A DNA stretch of 32,197 nt from Sulfurimonas sp. (GCA_021648465.1 JAKISR010000022.1:1-32197), one strand, 5' to 3'. Positions 8,284 to 16,926 are shown, counted from the stretch's first letter. Notes: generated from the sequence alone by a model not told the origin. Program-made: numbers and translations.

Positions 8284-8833
8284 ATTTTATTTTTTGTTAT
8301 GGTTTAAATGGGCTATAAGACTAATAATATGTAGTACTTTATTAGCAATTTTTTTAACCTCACTTATCACATTATATTTTTATATTTCACAGAATATGCC
8401 AAATCTTACTAATGATGTTAAATTAGCATTACAAAATATTTTTGAATTTTGGTTTAAAATCATTTGGAACCTAACACTTTTAATAGCACTTTTTAGAGGT
8501 TTAAAATATGTATTTAATAATTGTATAAATGGATATGAATTAAAACTTTTGGCATGTGAAGATAATATTAATAAAAATGAAGAAAAGATTATTGATGTGG
8601 TTGGTTATGGAGATTTGCTTAAAGTATGGAGAAAGTGGTTTATGTTAAATATATGGCTAATAAGTATTTTAATGATTATTTCTTTAATTTATACAAACTT
8701 TTTTACAACATTTAGTGGAGTGTTTGAGTGGTTTAATATATACTGGCTTTTTGGTTTTATACTTTTAAGTGGATATTTTTCTTTTATACTCTTAGGAGCT
8801 AGATGTAAGATGATAAAGATAAAAAAGTGTTAA
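8276..8833 (+). CDS. Four-helix membrane protein of unknown function
   Basis: A 185-residue protein with four predicted transmembrane helices at about residues 7-37, 50-72, 121-145 and 154-174. A charged cytoplasmic or periplasmic loop (about 80-118; CEDNINKNEEKIIDVVGYGD) lies between the second and third. It has many Trp and Phe residues near the membrane edges and a basic tail (KMIKIKKC). I find no recognisable family motif. It overlaps the previous gene by eight bases and the next by seven, so the three proteins are probably made in matched amounts. Confidence 0.8.
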   Translation: MSKFYFLLWFKWAIRLIICSTLLAIFLTSLITLYFYISQNMPNLTNDVKLALQNIFEFWFKIIWNLTLLIALFRGLKYVFNNCINGYELKLLACEDNINKNEEKIIDVVGYGDLLKVWRKWFMLNIWLISILMIISLIYTNFFTTFSGVFEWFNIYWLFGFILLSGYFSFILLGARCKMIKIKKC

Positions 8834-9534
8834 TTTTTTTAGATATAGAGACAACTGGCTTAGATAGCATAGATAGAATATGTTCTATTGGAATAATAGG
8901 TGTTGATTCTACAGATGTAATTTCTATGTATGAGTTAATAAATGAAGATAAAAAAATATCTTCAAAAGCTTCTAGTGTTAATTACATTACAAATGAGATG
9001 ATAAAAAATAAACCAAAATTTAAAGATACAAAAGTATATAATTTTTTAAAAGCACACAATAATGAAAAGTCTACAATAATTACACATAATATGAAGCTTA
9101 ATTTAAAAATGTTACTAGCAAGTAAGTTTCAATGGTGTGGAAAAATAATAGATACAAAAAGAGTAACTAAACATCTTATTTCAGAGTGTGATGAGTTTTC
9201 ATTACAATTTTTAAAATATGAATTAAAGCTCTATATGGACGAAAAACAAGAAGTATTAATCTATTTAAAAAATAAAATACTAATACAAAATGCACTAGGA
9301 GATGCTCTTATTATAAAACTTTTATATTCTTATCTTTTAGATATAAAATCTTATGAAGAGTTAATTGAATTAAGTTTCAAGGATGTATTAATGGAAAAAT
9401 TTAAATTTGGAAAATATAGTGATCGATATATTGAGGAGATAGCTATATATGATAGAAATTATTTAGAGTGGATGCTTAGTGTAAATAATTTAGATGATGA
9501 TTTAAAATATACATTAAAGTACCATTTAAGTTAA
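8827..9534 (+). CDS. DnaQ-like 3'-5' exonuclease family protein with ExoX-type C-terminal domain; degenerate active site
   Basis: A 235-residue protein with the RNase H-like exonuclease fold. Exo I motif LIFLDIETTGLDS gives D6 and E8. The second motif reads ITHNMKLNLKML, where the usual metal-binding aspartate is asparagine (N92). The third reads IQNALGDALI, where D159 is kept but the DEDDh histidine is glutamine (Q154). Two of five catalytic residues therefore appear replaced. The C-terminal FKFGKYSDRYIEEIA and DRNYLEWML match the small domain of ExoX-like proteins (FGKYKG ... DxxYLxWLL). Start is GTG at 8827, overlapping the membrane-protein gene by seven bases; no other start keeps the Exo I motif. 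Family assignment is firm. Loss of nuclease activity is inferred. Confidence 0.85.
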   Translation: MLIFLDIETTGLDSIDRICSIGIIGVDSTDVISMYELINEDKKISSKASSVNYITNEMIKNKPKFKDTKVYNFLKAHNNEKSTIITHNMKLNLKMLLASKFQWCGKIIDTKRVTKHLISECDEFSLQFLKYELKLYMDEKQEVLIYLKNKILIQNALGDALIIKLLYSYLLDIKSYEELIELSFKDVLMEKFKFGKYSDRYIEEIAIYDRNYLEWMLSVNNLDDDLKYTLKYHLS

Positions 9535-9557
9535 ATTTATAGTCTTAGGAGTATATT

Positions 9558-10289
9558 ATTGTTAATATAAAAGAATTAAAAGAGATAGCAAAAAATTTTT
9601 CAGTTTTATATGTAGAAGATGATAATTTAGTTAGAAAATCAACACTTCCTATTTTTGATGATATTTTTAAAGAGGTTATAGTTGGAGTTGATGGTATAGA
9701 TGGAATATCTCTATATTATGATTATAAAACTGCAACCAAGGAGTATATTGATATTGTTATTTCAGATATTAAAATGCCAAATATGGATGGAATAACACTA
9801 TCTAAAGAGATATATAGAATAAATCCAAAACAAAAAATAATAATAATATCCAGCTATAATGAAACTAATTATTTTATAGAACTTATTAAAATTGGGATTT
9901 CAGGTTTTATCAAAAAACCATTATCTTTAACAGAAGTGATAGATATAATTTATGAGGTATGTATGCAATTATGTAATGATAAAGAGCTCAATAGATATAT
10001 TGAGTTTTCAAAATATTTAAAATGGGACAATAAGTTTAAAATATTATTTAATAATAACATAGAAATTGCTTTAACAATGAATGAAATAAATCTAATGAAT
10101 CTTCTTGTAAATAATTTAAATAAAAAATTTACAGATTTAGATATTTTCAATCATATTTATTATAATAATCCTGAAAAAGAATTTTCAATAGATGTAATAA
10201 AAGGCTTACTAAAAAGACTTAGAAAAAAAATTCCTAAAAATTTAATAAAAAATAATCCAAAACAAGGGTACAGCATAAAGGATAATTAA
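9558..10289 (+). CDS. OmpR/PhoB-family response regulator with non-standard start (ATT)
   Basis: Predicted DNA-binding response regulator, 243 residues. The receiver domain (about 1-120) has the acidic pair in LYVEDD, the phosphoacceptor D70 in ISDIKMPNMDG, the switch residue in IIISSYNE and the lysine in FIKKPL. The C-terminal winged helix (about 145-243) has LTMNEINLMNLLVNN and LLKRLRKKIP followed by KQGYSI, typical of OmpR. The frame is open back to a stop at 9546, with AGGAG at 9547-9551, but it has no ATG, GTG or TTG until ATG 9774, which would delete half of the receiver and the phosphorylation site. ATT at 9558, six bases after AGGAG, gives a full receiver. A TTG at 9559 is in the wrong frame and would need one missing base downstream. 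The nearest kinase gene is at 10575. Confidence 0.75.
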   Translation: MVNIKELKEIAKNFSVLYVEDDNLVRKSTLPIFDDIFKEVIVGVDGIDGISLYYDYKTATKEYIDIVISDIKMPNMDGITLSKEIYRINPKQKIIIISSYNETNYFIELIKIGISGFIKKPLSLTEVIDIIYEVCMQLCNDKELNRYIEFSKYLKWDNKFKILFNNNIEIALTMNEINLMNLLVNNLNKKFTDLDIFNHIYYNNPEKEFSIDVIKGLLKRLRKKIPKNLIKNNPKQGYSIKDN

Positions 10290-10307
10290 TCTCATCTACT
10301 TTTTGTT

Positions 10308-10333
10308 TTGACACCTAAATGACACTTTATAAT
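10308..10333 (+). promoter_or_regulatory. Candidate OmpR-type tandem operator and -10 box upstream of the hybrid kinase
   Basis: TGACAC occurs at 10309-10314 and again at 10320-10325, an 11-base period (one helical turn). A perfect TATAAT (10328-10333) follows two bases later. OmpR/PhoB-family activators bind such head-to-tail repeats next to the -10 box. TTGACA at 10308 looks like a -35 box, but only 14 bases separate it from TATAAT, too short for ordinary use. The regulator encoded just upstream is the natural candidate binder; that is inference. Confidence 0.5.
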
Positions 10334-10338
10334 GCTAA

Positions 10339-10360
10339 ACTAAAATATAATTATTTTAGT
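10339..10360. repeat. Perfect inverted repeat at the predicted transcription start
   Basis: ACTAAAATA, a TAAT loop, then TATTTTAGT: a nine-base-pair perfect dyad starting six bases after the TATAAT box. It would sit over the transcription start as an operator or form a weak AU-rich hairpin at the 5' end of the mRNA. It has no T-tract of a terminator. Confidence 0.55.
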
Positions 10361-10394
10361 GTTATTATATTGTAAAAAATTACTAATATTATAA

Positions 10395-10574
10395 GCGCAT
10401 TTAATGAGAGATGTTGCTTTTTTTGTTGATATTAGTATCGCATTTGATGGAGAAGAAGCATTATAATTATTTAAAAAGCATAATTTTGACTTAATAATTA
10501 GTGATATTAACATGCCAAAAACAACAGGTATTGAAATATTAAAAGAGATTAGAGAATATTTAAAGGAAAAGTAG
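10395..10574 (+). pseudogene. Decayed response-regulator receiver remnant
   Basis: In one frame the segment reads MRDVAFFVDISIAFDGEEAL, a TAA stop at 10464-10466, then LFKKHNFDLIISDINMPKTT and GIEILKEIREYLKEK to TAG at 10572. This is the middle of a receiver domain, with the phosphoacceptor region ISDINMP, but the first strand with its acidic pair is missing, a stop interrupts it, and the C-terminal third with the conserved lysine is absent. The TAG directly abuts the hybrid-kinase ATG, and the kinase ribosome site AAGGA (10563-10567) lies inside the remnant, which may explain why the end survives. Confidence 0.75.
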
Positions 10575-13500
10575 ATGACAATTAAATTAAAGATAATGTC
10601 TATAACAATATTAAGTCTACTTTTGATGGTTGTAGTTTTAGGAACTATATCTACTAAACAAGTAGAAAATATTTTAATTAAAAAAAATTATGATACTTTA
10701 ACATCAGCACGTGATTCTAAAGTACAACAAATAAAAAGTTTTTTTAATGAGAAGGTTATAGATATTGAGGTTTTAAGTAAAAGTTTAGAAGTTAAACAGC
10801 TTATAAAAGCACAGAGCAAACAAAAAAATATTGATTTATATGATGAATATTATAAAAATTATATAAACAGACATAGTCTTTATAATATATTTATAATAGA
10901 TAAAAAAAATACTCAAATTTTATATTCTAGCAATAAAATTATAAAATCAAATGATGCAATAGATACTCTTATAGAAAAAATTATTAGATTTAAAAAACCA
11001 ATATTTACCGATGTGAAAGTATATGGAGATGCAAAAACTCTTTCTCTGTTTTTAGGAGCACCTGTTTACATAGATGGAATTTTTACTTCAATTATCATTT
11101 TTCACATATCAACTCATGAAATAAACTATATTATGAAATTTACAAAAGGTTATGGAGATACACAAAAAGATTATTTAATTGGAAAAGACTCTCTTATGAT
11201 AAGTAATAGTTATTTTAATGGTGAGTATAAATCTAAGCAAATAACAATAAATAAGTATATGGAACATTCAAACTATTCAAAAAGTATTCTATATAAAAAA
11301 TCAGGAATTATTTTATTAAAAGATGATGAGGATAATTTTATTTTATCAGCATATGCTCCTTTAAAAATAGAAGAAAATTTAGAATGGACAATGATATCAG
11401 TAATAGAAAAAAATGAAGTGATGATTTCTCTTAATAATATAGTTAATAATATAATTATAATTTCTTTTATTTTGTTGATAATAATATCCTCTATTGTAAT
11501 TGTAATAATAAATAAAAATATTATAAACCCGTTAAATAATTTTCAAGATGGTCTTTTGAATTTTTTTAAATATTTAAATAAAGAAAATGTTGAAGTTACA
11601 AAACTATATGTAGAATCTAATGATGAAATTGGACAAATGGCAAGAGCAGTGAATAAAAATATTGTAAATACGAAATCATTTATTTTAATGGAGAGAGAGT
11701 TATCTAAACATGACCAAGAACTAAATGAAAGTTTAAAAAAAGTGATAAAAGATAATGAAAAGCATACGTGGATTAAAAATGGTCTTGCAATATTACATGA
11801 TAAATTATCTGGAAATTTAAATGTATCTGATGTTGGTAATATATCAATTACACATTTAGGTAATTATATAAATGCAGGAGTTGGAGTTCTTTATGTTATT
11901 AATGATAAAAAAGAATTAAGTATATGCAGTGATTATTCATATATTAAAAGCGATGGTGCATTAACAAATTTTAAGCTAGGGGAAGGAACAATTGGGCAAG
12001 TTGCATTACAAAAATCTTCCATGTTACTTAAGGGAGTTGAGCAGAGTAGGCTTACGATACAAACAGGAGTAGTAAATAACAAACCATTAAATATATATAT
12101 ATTTCCTCTTATTTTCAAAGATGAAGTATTTGGTGTTATTGAGATAGGTACAAGTAAGTTATTTGATGAAACATCACAAGAGTTTCTTAAATCTTCTAAT
12201 ATAATTATTGCAACAGCATTAGCTACTTCTTTTAACAATCAAAAAGTTACAAATTTACTAAAAAATATTAAATCATCAAATTCTAAAATGCAAATACAGC
12301 AACAAGAATTAGAAGAATCAAATGCTTATATGGAAGAACAGCAACATAAATTAGAAGAGACAAATTTTAAAATTGAAGAGCAAAAATTACAACTTGAAAA
12401 ACAAAATGAAAAATTAATAAAATCTCAAAATATGTTAGATAAAAAAGCTAACGATTTAGCTTTATCAAATAAGTATAAATCAGAATTTTTGGCAAATATG
12501 TCTCATGAACTTAGAACACCGCTTAATTCTATTATTTTATTATCAGATATGTTACAAGAAAATCAAAAAAGTCATTTAGATAAAAATGAAGTAAAAAAAG
12601 CCATGGTTATAAATAGTAGTGGAAATGATTTACTTAAATTAATAGGAAATGTTCTAGATTTATCAAAAATTGAAGCTGGTATGATGGATTTAAATATTGA
12701 TAAATTTAGTTCAAGTTCTTTATGTGAAAAATTTCAAATACAATTTGAAGATATTGTAAAACAAAAATCATTAAAATTTAAAACAGTAGATAAATACAAG
12801 GGTTATATTATTAATGATCAAGATAAATTATCTCAAATTATAAGAAATTTAATAGCAAATGCACTTAAATTTACTAAAAAAGGTTCAATTACTATGCTAA
12901 TTGATAGCACTATTGATAATAAAATAGAGATATCAATAATAGATACCGGAATAGGCATAGCAACTGATAAGGTAAAGTCTATATTTGATGCCTTTAAACA
13001 AGCTGATGGTACTACATCAAGAGAATATGGAGGAACAGGGTTAGGTTTATCTATCAGTTTGGAGTTAGTTAAAATGATGGGTGGAGAGATATCTTTAGAT
13101 TCCAAAGAGAATAAAGGCAGTAGATTTAATATAATTATCCCAAATATTAATGATATATCAAAAGGTAATAATAATAAAACAAAAGTTATATCTGAAAACA
13201 GAGATGATAGATATAATATAAAAGTCAATGATAAAGTATTTTTAATTATTGAGGATGATGAAGTTTTTTCAAATATATTAAGAGATAAGATAAATCTTCA
13301 AGATGAGTATGCTCTAATAGCTTCAAGTGGTAAAGATGGATTGAATTTAGCTAAATTATATAATATCAAAGGAATTTTACTAGATTTAAGTTTACCAGAT
13401 ATGGAAGGGATAGATCTTTTAAAAGAGTTAAAAATAGATGTTAATTTACAAAAAATACCAGTTTATGTTATATCTGGAGATCAAAAAACAGAAGTGAGCA

Positions 13501-14021
13501 AAGAGTTTGGAGCAAAAGGTTTTTTTAAAAAACCTATTACAGATATTGAAATAACACATATTATAAATGAGATTAAAGTTATTTCTGATGAGGTGGATAC
13601 TTTTGTTAACAGAGTTAACAAATATGATTCTGATTCTAAAGTTACTTTAAATTTAGAGAATAAAAAAATACTTGTTGTTGATGATGACATTAGAAATGTT
13701 TATGTTTTATTAGAGGCATTAAGTTCAAGAGGTGCTGATGTAATTACAGCTAGTAATGGCAAAGAAGCTATCGATGTATTAGTAAACAATAAAGACATAA
13801 ATATTGTTTTAATGGATATTATGATGCCAGTAATGGATGGTTATAAGGCTGTGAAAAATATTAAAAATAATATTGAAATTAAACATATTCCTGTTATAGC
13901 TGTAACAGCAAAAGCCATGAGTGGTGATAAAGAAAAAGCACTTCAAAAAGGCTTTGATGATTATATTACAAAGCCTTTACAAATGAGTAAATTATCTACT
14001 ATAATTGAGAACTGGATATAA
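10575..14021 (+). CDS. Hybrid sensor histidine kinase: periplasmic sensor, HAMP, GAF, HisKA, HATPase, two receivers
   Basis: An 1148-residue membrane kinase. Transmembrane helix 1 (about 8-25) and helix 2 (about 292-313) bracket a periplasmic sensor of about 265 residues, probably a Cache-type fold. HAMP (about 314-365) and GAF (about 405-555) follow. Next is a coiled coil with three 14-residue repeats (575-616). HisKA carries H644 in MSHELRTPLN. The ATPase has NLIANALKFT, DTGIGI and GGTGLGLS. REC1 (about 886-1000) has D937 and REC2 (about 1030-1148) has D1081 in VLMDIMMP with K1133 in ITKPL. The layout with downstream CheR/CheB and REC-kinase genes matches a cluster type I recall from other phyla. 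AAGGA precedes the ATG by seven bases. The signal is unknown. Confidence 0.92.
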   Translation: MTIKLKIMSITILSLLLMVVVLGTISTKQVENILIKKNYDTLTSARDSKVQQIKSFFNEKVIDIEVLSKSLEVKQLIKAQSKQKNIDLYDEYYKNYINRHSLYNIFIIDKKNTQILYSSNKIIKSNDAIDTLIEKIIRFKKPIFTDVKVYGDAKTLSLFLGAPVYIDGIFTSIIIFHISTHEINYIMKFTKGYGDTQKDYLIGKDSLMISNSYFNGEYKSKQITINKYMEHSNYSKSILYKKSGIILLKDDEDNFILSAYAPLKIEENLEWTMISVIEKNEVMISLNNIVNNIIIISFILLIIISSIVIVIINKNIINPLNNFQDGLLNFFKYLNKENVEVTKLYVESNDEIGQMARAVNKNIVNTKSFILMERELSKHDQELNESLKKVIKDNEKHTWIKNGLAILHDKLSGNLNVSDVGNISITHLGNYINAGVGVLYVINDKKELSICSDYSYIKSDGALTNFKLGEGTIGQVALQKSSMLLKGVEQSRLTIQTGVVNNKPLNIYIFPLIFKDEVFGVIEIGTSKLFDETSQEFLKSSNIIIATALATSFNNQKVTNLLKNIKSSNSKMQIQQQELEESNAYMEEQQHKLEETNFKIEEQKLQLEKQNEKLIKSQNMLDKKANDLALSNKYKSEFLANMSHELRTPLNSIILLSDMLQENQKSHLDKNEVKKAMVINSSGNDLLKLIGNVLDLSKIEAGMMDLNIDKFSSSSLCEKFQIQFEDIVKQKSLKFKTVDKYKGYIINDQDKLSQIIRNLIANALKFTKKGSITMLIDSTIDNKIEISIIDTGIGIATDKVKSIFDAFKQADGTTSREYGGTGLGLSISLELVKMMGGEISLDSKENKGSRFNIIIPNINDISKGNNNKTKVISENRDDRYNIKVNDKVFLIIEDDEVFSNILRDKINLQDEYALIASSGKDGLNLAKLYNIKGILLDLSLPDMEGIDLLKELKIDVNLQKIPVYVISGDQKTEVSKEFGAKGFFKKPITDIEITHIINEIKVISDEVDTFVNRVNKYDSDSKVTLNLENKKILVVDDDIRNVYVLLEALSSRGADVITASNGKEAIDVLVNNKDINIVLMDIMMPVMDGYKAVKNIKNNIEIKHIPVIAVTAKAMSGDKEKALQKGFDDYITKPLQMSKLSTIIENWI

Positions 14022-14027
14022 AAAGTT

Positions 14028-15698
14028 ATGATATATATATCTAATAGTAAAAAAATAAAAAAAATATTATTAGAAAATAATATATGTAATAAAGAGGTTA
14101 TAAATAAATTAAATAAAGAGTTAGTTAGTGAGGATAAAGACTTTTCATATGAAATTACTTTTATAAATTTTAAAACAATCCCATCTTCACTTTTAAAGAA
14201 TTTATATAAAATAAAAAATAAACTTAAAATCACAACAACAAGCAAAACTTTATGGGCTTATTTATCAAGACTTGGGTTACAAAATATATACAAAGATTTT
14301 GTAAATAATACTTTGTCTTTAAAAAAAAAAGACAAACCAGAGGCTATAGTTATTGGAGGAAATTCACAAAGTATTAAAAAAATAATACCAATTATAGAAG
14401 CTATACCTTATGTAAATATTTCAATTTTTATAATAATGCGAATATCTACTGATGAAGAAAAACATCTTTGTAAAATATTACAAGATTTAACAAACTATAA
14501 AATTTGTATAGCTGAGCATAATATGAAAATTGAAAAAAAATCTATATATGTTGTACTACAAAATAACAATATGATTACCATTGATGGCTATATATATTTA
14601 GAAAATCAAAGAAAATTGGATTACAATAAAATATCTATGAATGTTACTTTAAAATCTTTAGTATATGAATATAAAGAATCTTTAATAGCATTATTATTAT
14701 GTGGATATGAAAAAAATAAAAAATCTTTGTTGGAAAAGTTAAAAAATGATAATTTTATAATAATAGTTGAGTCTCCATTAGAGTGTAACGAAATGGAATT
14801 TTCTATTAATGATTTAGAAATAAATAAATATATAAAAATACTGAACTTACAACAAATTATATATTATCTTAGATCTTCTTTATCTGTAAATATTAACATA
14901 GATGATAATATAGATGAATTTTTAGAAGATATCTATAAGGTTTATAATAATGATTTTAGAAATTATGAAAGAAATTCACTAACAAGACGAATAGAACTTG
15001 CAATGCAACAAAGTCAAATAAGTAGTTTTGAAAAATATAAAATAGCAGTTATAGAGGATAAAAAAATATTTGCTAGATTTTTTCGTATATGTTCTGTAAA
15101 TATGACAACTTTTTTTAGAAACCCTGAGGTTTTTAAAGATATAAGACATAAAGTTATACCATATATGAAAAATATACCTTCTATTAGAATATGGTGTGCA
15201 GGGTGTTCAAAAGGAAGTGAACCATATAGCATAACAATGTTATTAGATGAGATGGGTTTATTATCTAAAAGTTTAATTTATGCAACTGATTTTAATGAAA
15301 ATATATTAAATGAAGCAAAAAATGGACTTTTTGCTAAAAGTGAACTTGAAGAGATTAAAAATAACTATAGAAAAAGTGGTGGAATAAGTGAGCTAAATAG
15401 ATGGATAAATGAAGAAAATGATTTTATAGAAATAAAAGATAAAATAAAAGATAAGATTCTTTTTTTTAAACATAATTTAGTAACTGACAATGTAATTAAT
15501 AAATTTAATCTTATATTATGCAGAAATGTATTAATATATTTTAACAATAAATTACAGAAACAGGTATTTGATACAATTGATAACTCACTAAAAAAAAATA
15601 GTTTTTTAATATTAGGTGAAAGTGAAAGTGTACCTAAAAATTTTTCTTACAAAGAGTTAAGTAATAAAATTTTCAAAAGGAAAACATATGATAATTAA
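14028..15698 (+). CDS. Fused degenerate CheB domain and CheR methyltransferase
   Basis: A 556-residue protein. Residues 1-95 are a small alpha/beta region (ITFINFKTIPSSLL, LKITTTSKTLWAYLSRLGLQ), perhaps STAS-like. Residues 103-265 follow the CheB methylesterase fold, but IGASTGG has become IGGNSQS (N112 where the nucleophile serine belongs). The strand expected to end in QH reads IIMRIS, and the SGxGxDG turn reads LCGYEKN, so the catalytic Ser, His and Asp all appear lost. Residues 300-552 are CheR: the N-terminal lobe with MTTFFRNPEVF, the S-adenosylmethionine site RIWCAGCSKGSEPYSI (387-402), the ATDF strand, and CRNVLIYF (498-505). The methyltransferase should be active on glutamates of an unknown target. 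The gene begins six bases after the hybrid kinase and overlaps the next by 11. Confidence 0.85.
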   Translation: MIYISNSKKIKKILLENNICNKEVINKLNKELVSEDKDFSYEITFINFKTIPSSLLKNLYKIKNKLKITTTSKTLWAYLSRLGLQNIYKDFVNNTLSLKKKDKPEAIVIGGNSQSIKKIIPIIEAIPYVNISIFIIMRISTDEEKHLCKILQDLTNYKICIAEHNMKIEKKSIYVVLQNNNMITIDGYIYLENQRKLDYNKISMNVTLKSLVYEYKESLIALLLCGYEKNKKSLLEKLKNDNFIIIVESPLECNEMEFSINDLEINKYIKILNLQQIIYYLRSSLSVNINIDDNIDEFLEDIYKVYNNDFRNYERNSLTRRIELAMQQSQISSFEKYKIAVIEDKKIFARFFRICSVNMTTFFRNPEVFKDIRHKVIPYMKNIPSIRIWCAGCSKGSEPYSITMLLDEMGLLSKSLIYATDFNENILNEAKNGLFAKSELEEIKNNYRKSGGISELNRWINEENDFIEIKDKIKDKILFFKHNLVTDNVINKFNLILCRNVLIYFNNKLQKQVFDTIDNSLKKNSFLILGESESVPKNFSYKELSNKIFKRKTYDN

Positions 15699-16887
15699 TA
15701 TTTTAGCTGTTGATGATGTTGAAGCGAATCTTTTTTCCCTAGAAAGTTTGATTTTGGATTATAAACTATACAACAAAGATATAGAAAAAATTAATTTTAT
15801 ACAAGCTTTGAGTGGCGAAGAAGCTTTAAAAATAGTTTTAAATATAAATATAGATTTAATACTTCTAGATGTACAAATGCCTGGGATGGATGGATTTGAA
15901 ACAGCAAAGTTTTTAAAATTAAATCCAAAAACAAAAGATATTCCTATTGTATTTTTAACAGCAGCATTTAAATCTGATGAATTTGTCAAGTATGGCTTTG
16001 AAGTTGGGGCAACAGATTATTTTACAAAGCCTATAGAAAAATATCAATTTTTAAATAAATTAAATTTATATATTAGTCTTTTTGCAAAAACAAAAAAATT
16101 ACAAAAAGCATTTCTATCTTTAGAACAAGAGAGTAAAAAGAGCCAAGAACAAGAAAAATTAATCATAAAACAATCACGTTTAGCTCAGATGGGTGAAATG
16201 ATAAGTATGATAGCACATCAATGGAGACAACCTTTAGGTGCTATTTCTAGCACAACAGTAAATTTGCGAATGAAATTAGAGTTAGATTTTTTTGATTTTT
16301 CAACAAAAGATGGGATAGAAGAAGCAAAAAATTATTTTAAAAGGAGACTTACTAATGTAGAAGAATATGTTCAAAATTTAACAACAACTATTGATGATTT
16401 TAGAAATTTTTATAAGCCTGATAAAGAGTCAGTAATAACAACATTGGAACAAGTAGTGAAAAAAGCACTTAAGATAATGAAAAACTCTTTAATTGTTCAA
16501 AATATAGAGTTAATATATCACTTTAATTCAAAATTAATTGTAAAATTATATGATAATGAAGTGATGCAAGTAATTTTAAATATTTTAAAAAATGCACAAG
16601 ATAATTTTATTGAAACACATACAAAAAATCCTAAAATAATAATTACAACTAAAGAAAATGAAATTAATATCCGTGACAATGGTGGTGGAATACCGGTAGA
16701 TATTATAGAAAATATTTATGATCCATATTTTTCAACAAAAGATGAAAAAAATGGAACAGGCTTGGGGTTATATATGTCAAAAATAATTATAGAAAAACAT
16801 CATAACGGAATATTAAGTGTTGTTAATTATGAAGATGAAGATGGAAGAATAATAGGTGCTTGTTTTACAATTAAAATTAATAATTAA
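15688..16887 (+). CDS. Response-regulator/histidine-kinase fusion (REC-HisKA-HATPase)
   Basis: A 399-residue soluble protein. The receiver (1-130) has VDD at 8-10, phosphoacceptor D61 in LLDVQMPGMDGF and the lysine of FTKP. After a coiled coil (about 135-165) the dimerisation helix has QMGEMISMIAHQWRQPLG with H177, the H-box type very common in Arcobacter and Sulfurimonas kinases. The ATPase has NILKNAQDNF (N-box), DNGGGIP (G1) and NGTGLGLYMSK (G2). No membrane segment is present, so it probably receives phosphate from or modulates the hybrid kinase encoded upstream. AAAGGA lies six bases before the ATG, which overlaps the end of the CheB/CheR gene by 11 bases. Confidence 0.93.
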   Translation: MIINILAVDDVEANLFSLESLILDYKLYNKDIEKINFIQALSGEEALKIVLNINIDLILLDVQMPGMDGFETAKFLKLNPKTKDIPIVFLTAAFKSDEFVKYGFEVGATDYFTKPIEKYQFLNKLNLYISLFAKTKKLQKAFLSLEQESKKSQEQEKLIIKQSRLAQMGEMISMIAHQWRQPLGAISSTTVNLRMKLELDFFDFSTKDGIEEAKNYFKRRLTNVEEYVQNLTTTIDDFRNFYKPDKESVITTLEQVVKKALKIMKNSLIVQNIELIYHFNSKLIVKLYDNEVMQVILNILKNAQDNFIETHTKNPKIIITTKENEINIRDNGGGIPVDIIENIYDPYFSTKDEKNGTGLGLYMSKIIIEKHHNGILSVVNYEDEDGRIIGACFTIKINN

Positions 16888-16926
16888 GGTTGTAGAAAAT
16901 GAAAAGTAATAACAAAATATTTGTGA

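Noticed and set aside
10308..10333. Ordinary -35/-10 promoter with TTGACA and TATAAT
   Set aside because: The spacer is only 14 bases, outside the working range; the tandem TGACAC reading explains the same bases better.
12288..12430. DNA repeat or CRISPR-like array in the kinase gene
   Set aside because: The 42-base periodicity is coding: a coiled-coil heptad repeat with diverged codons and no spacers.
12833..13228. Minus-strand protein gene inside the hybrid kinase
   Set aside because: It is opposite a strongly conserved kinase domain and has no recognisable features; a chance frame.
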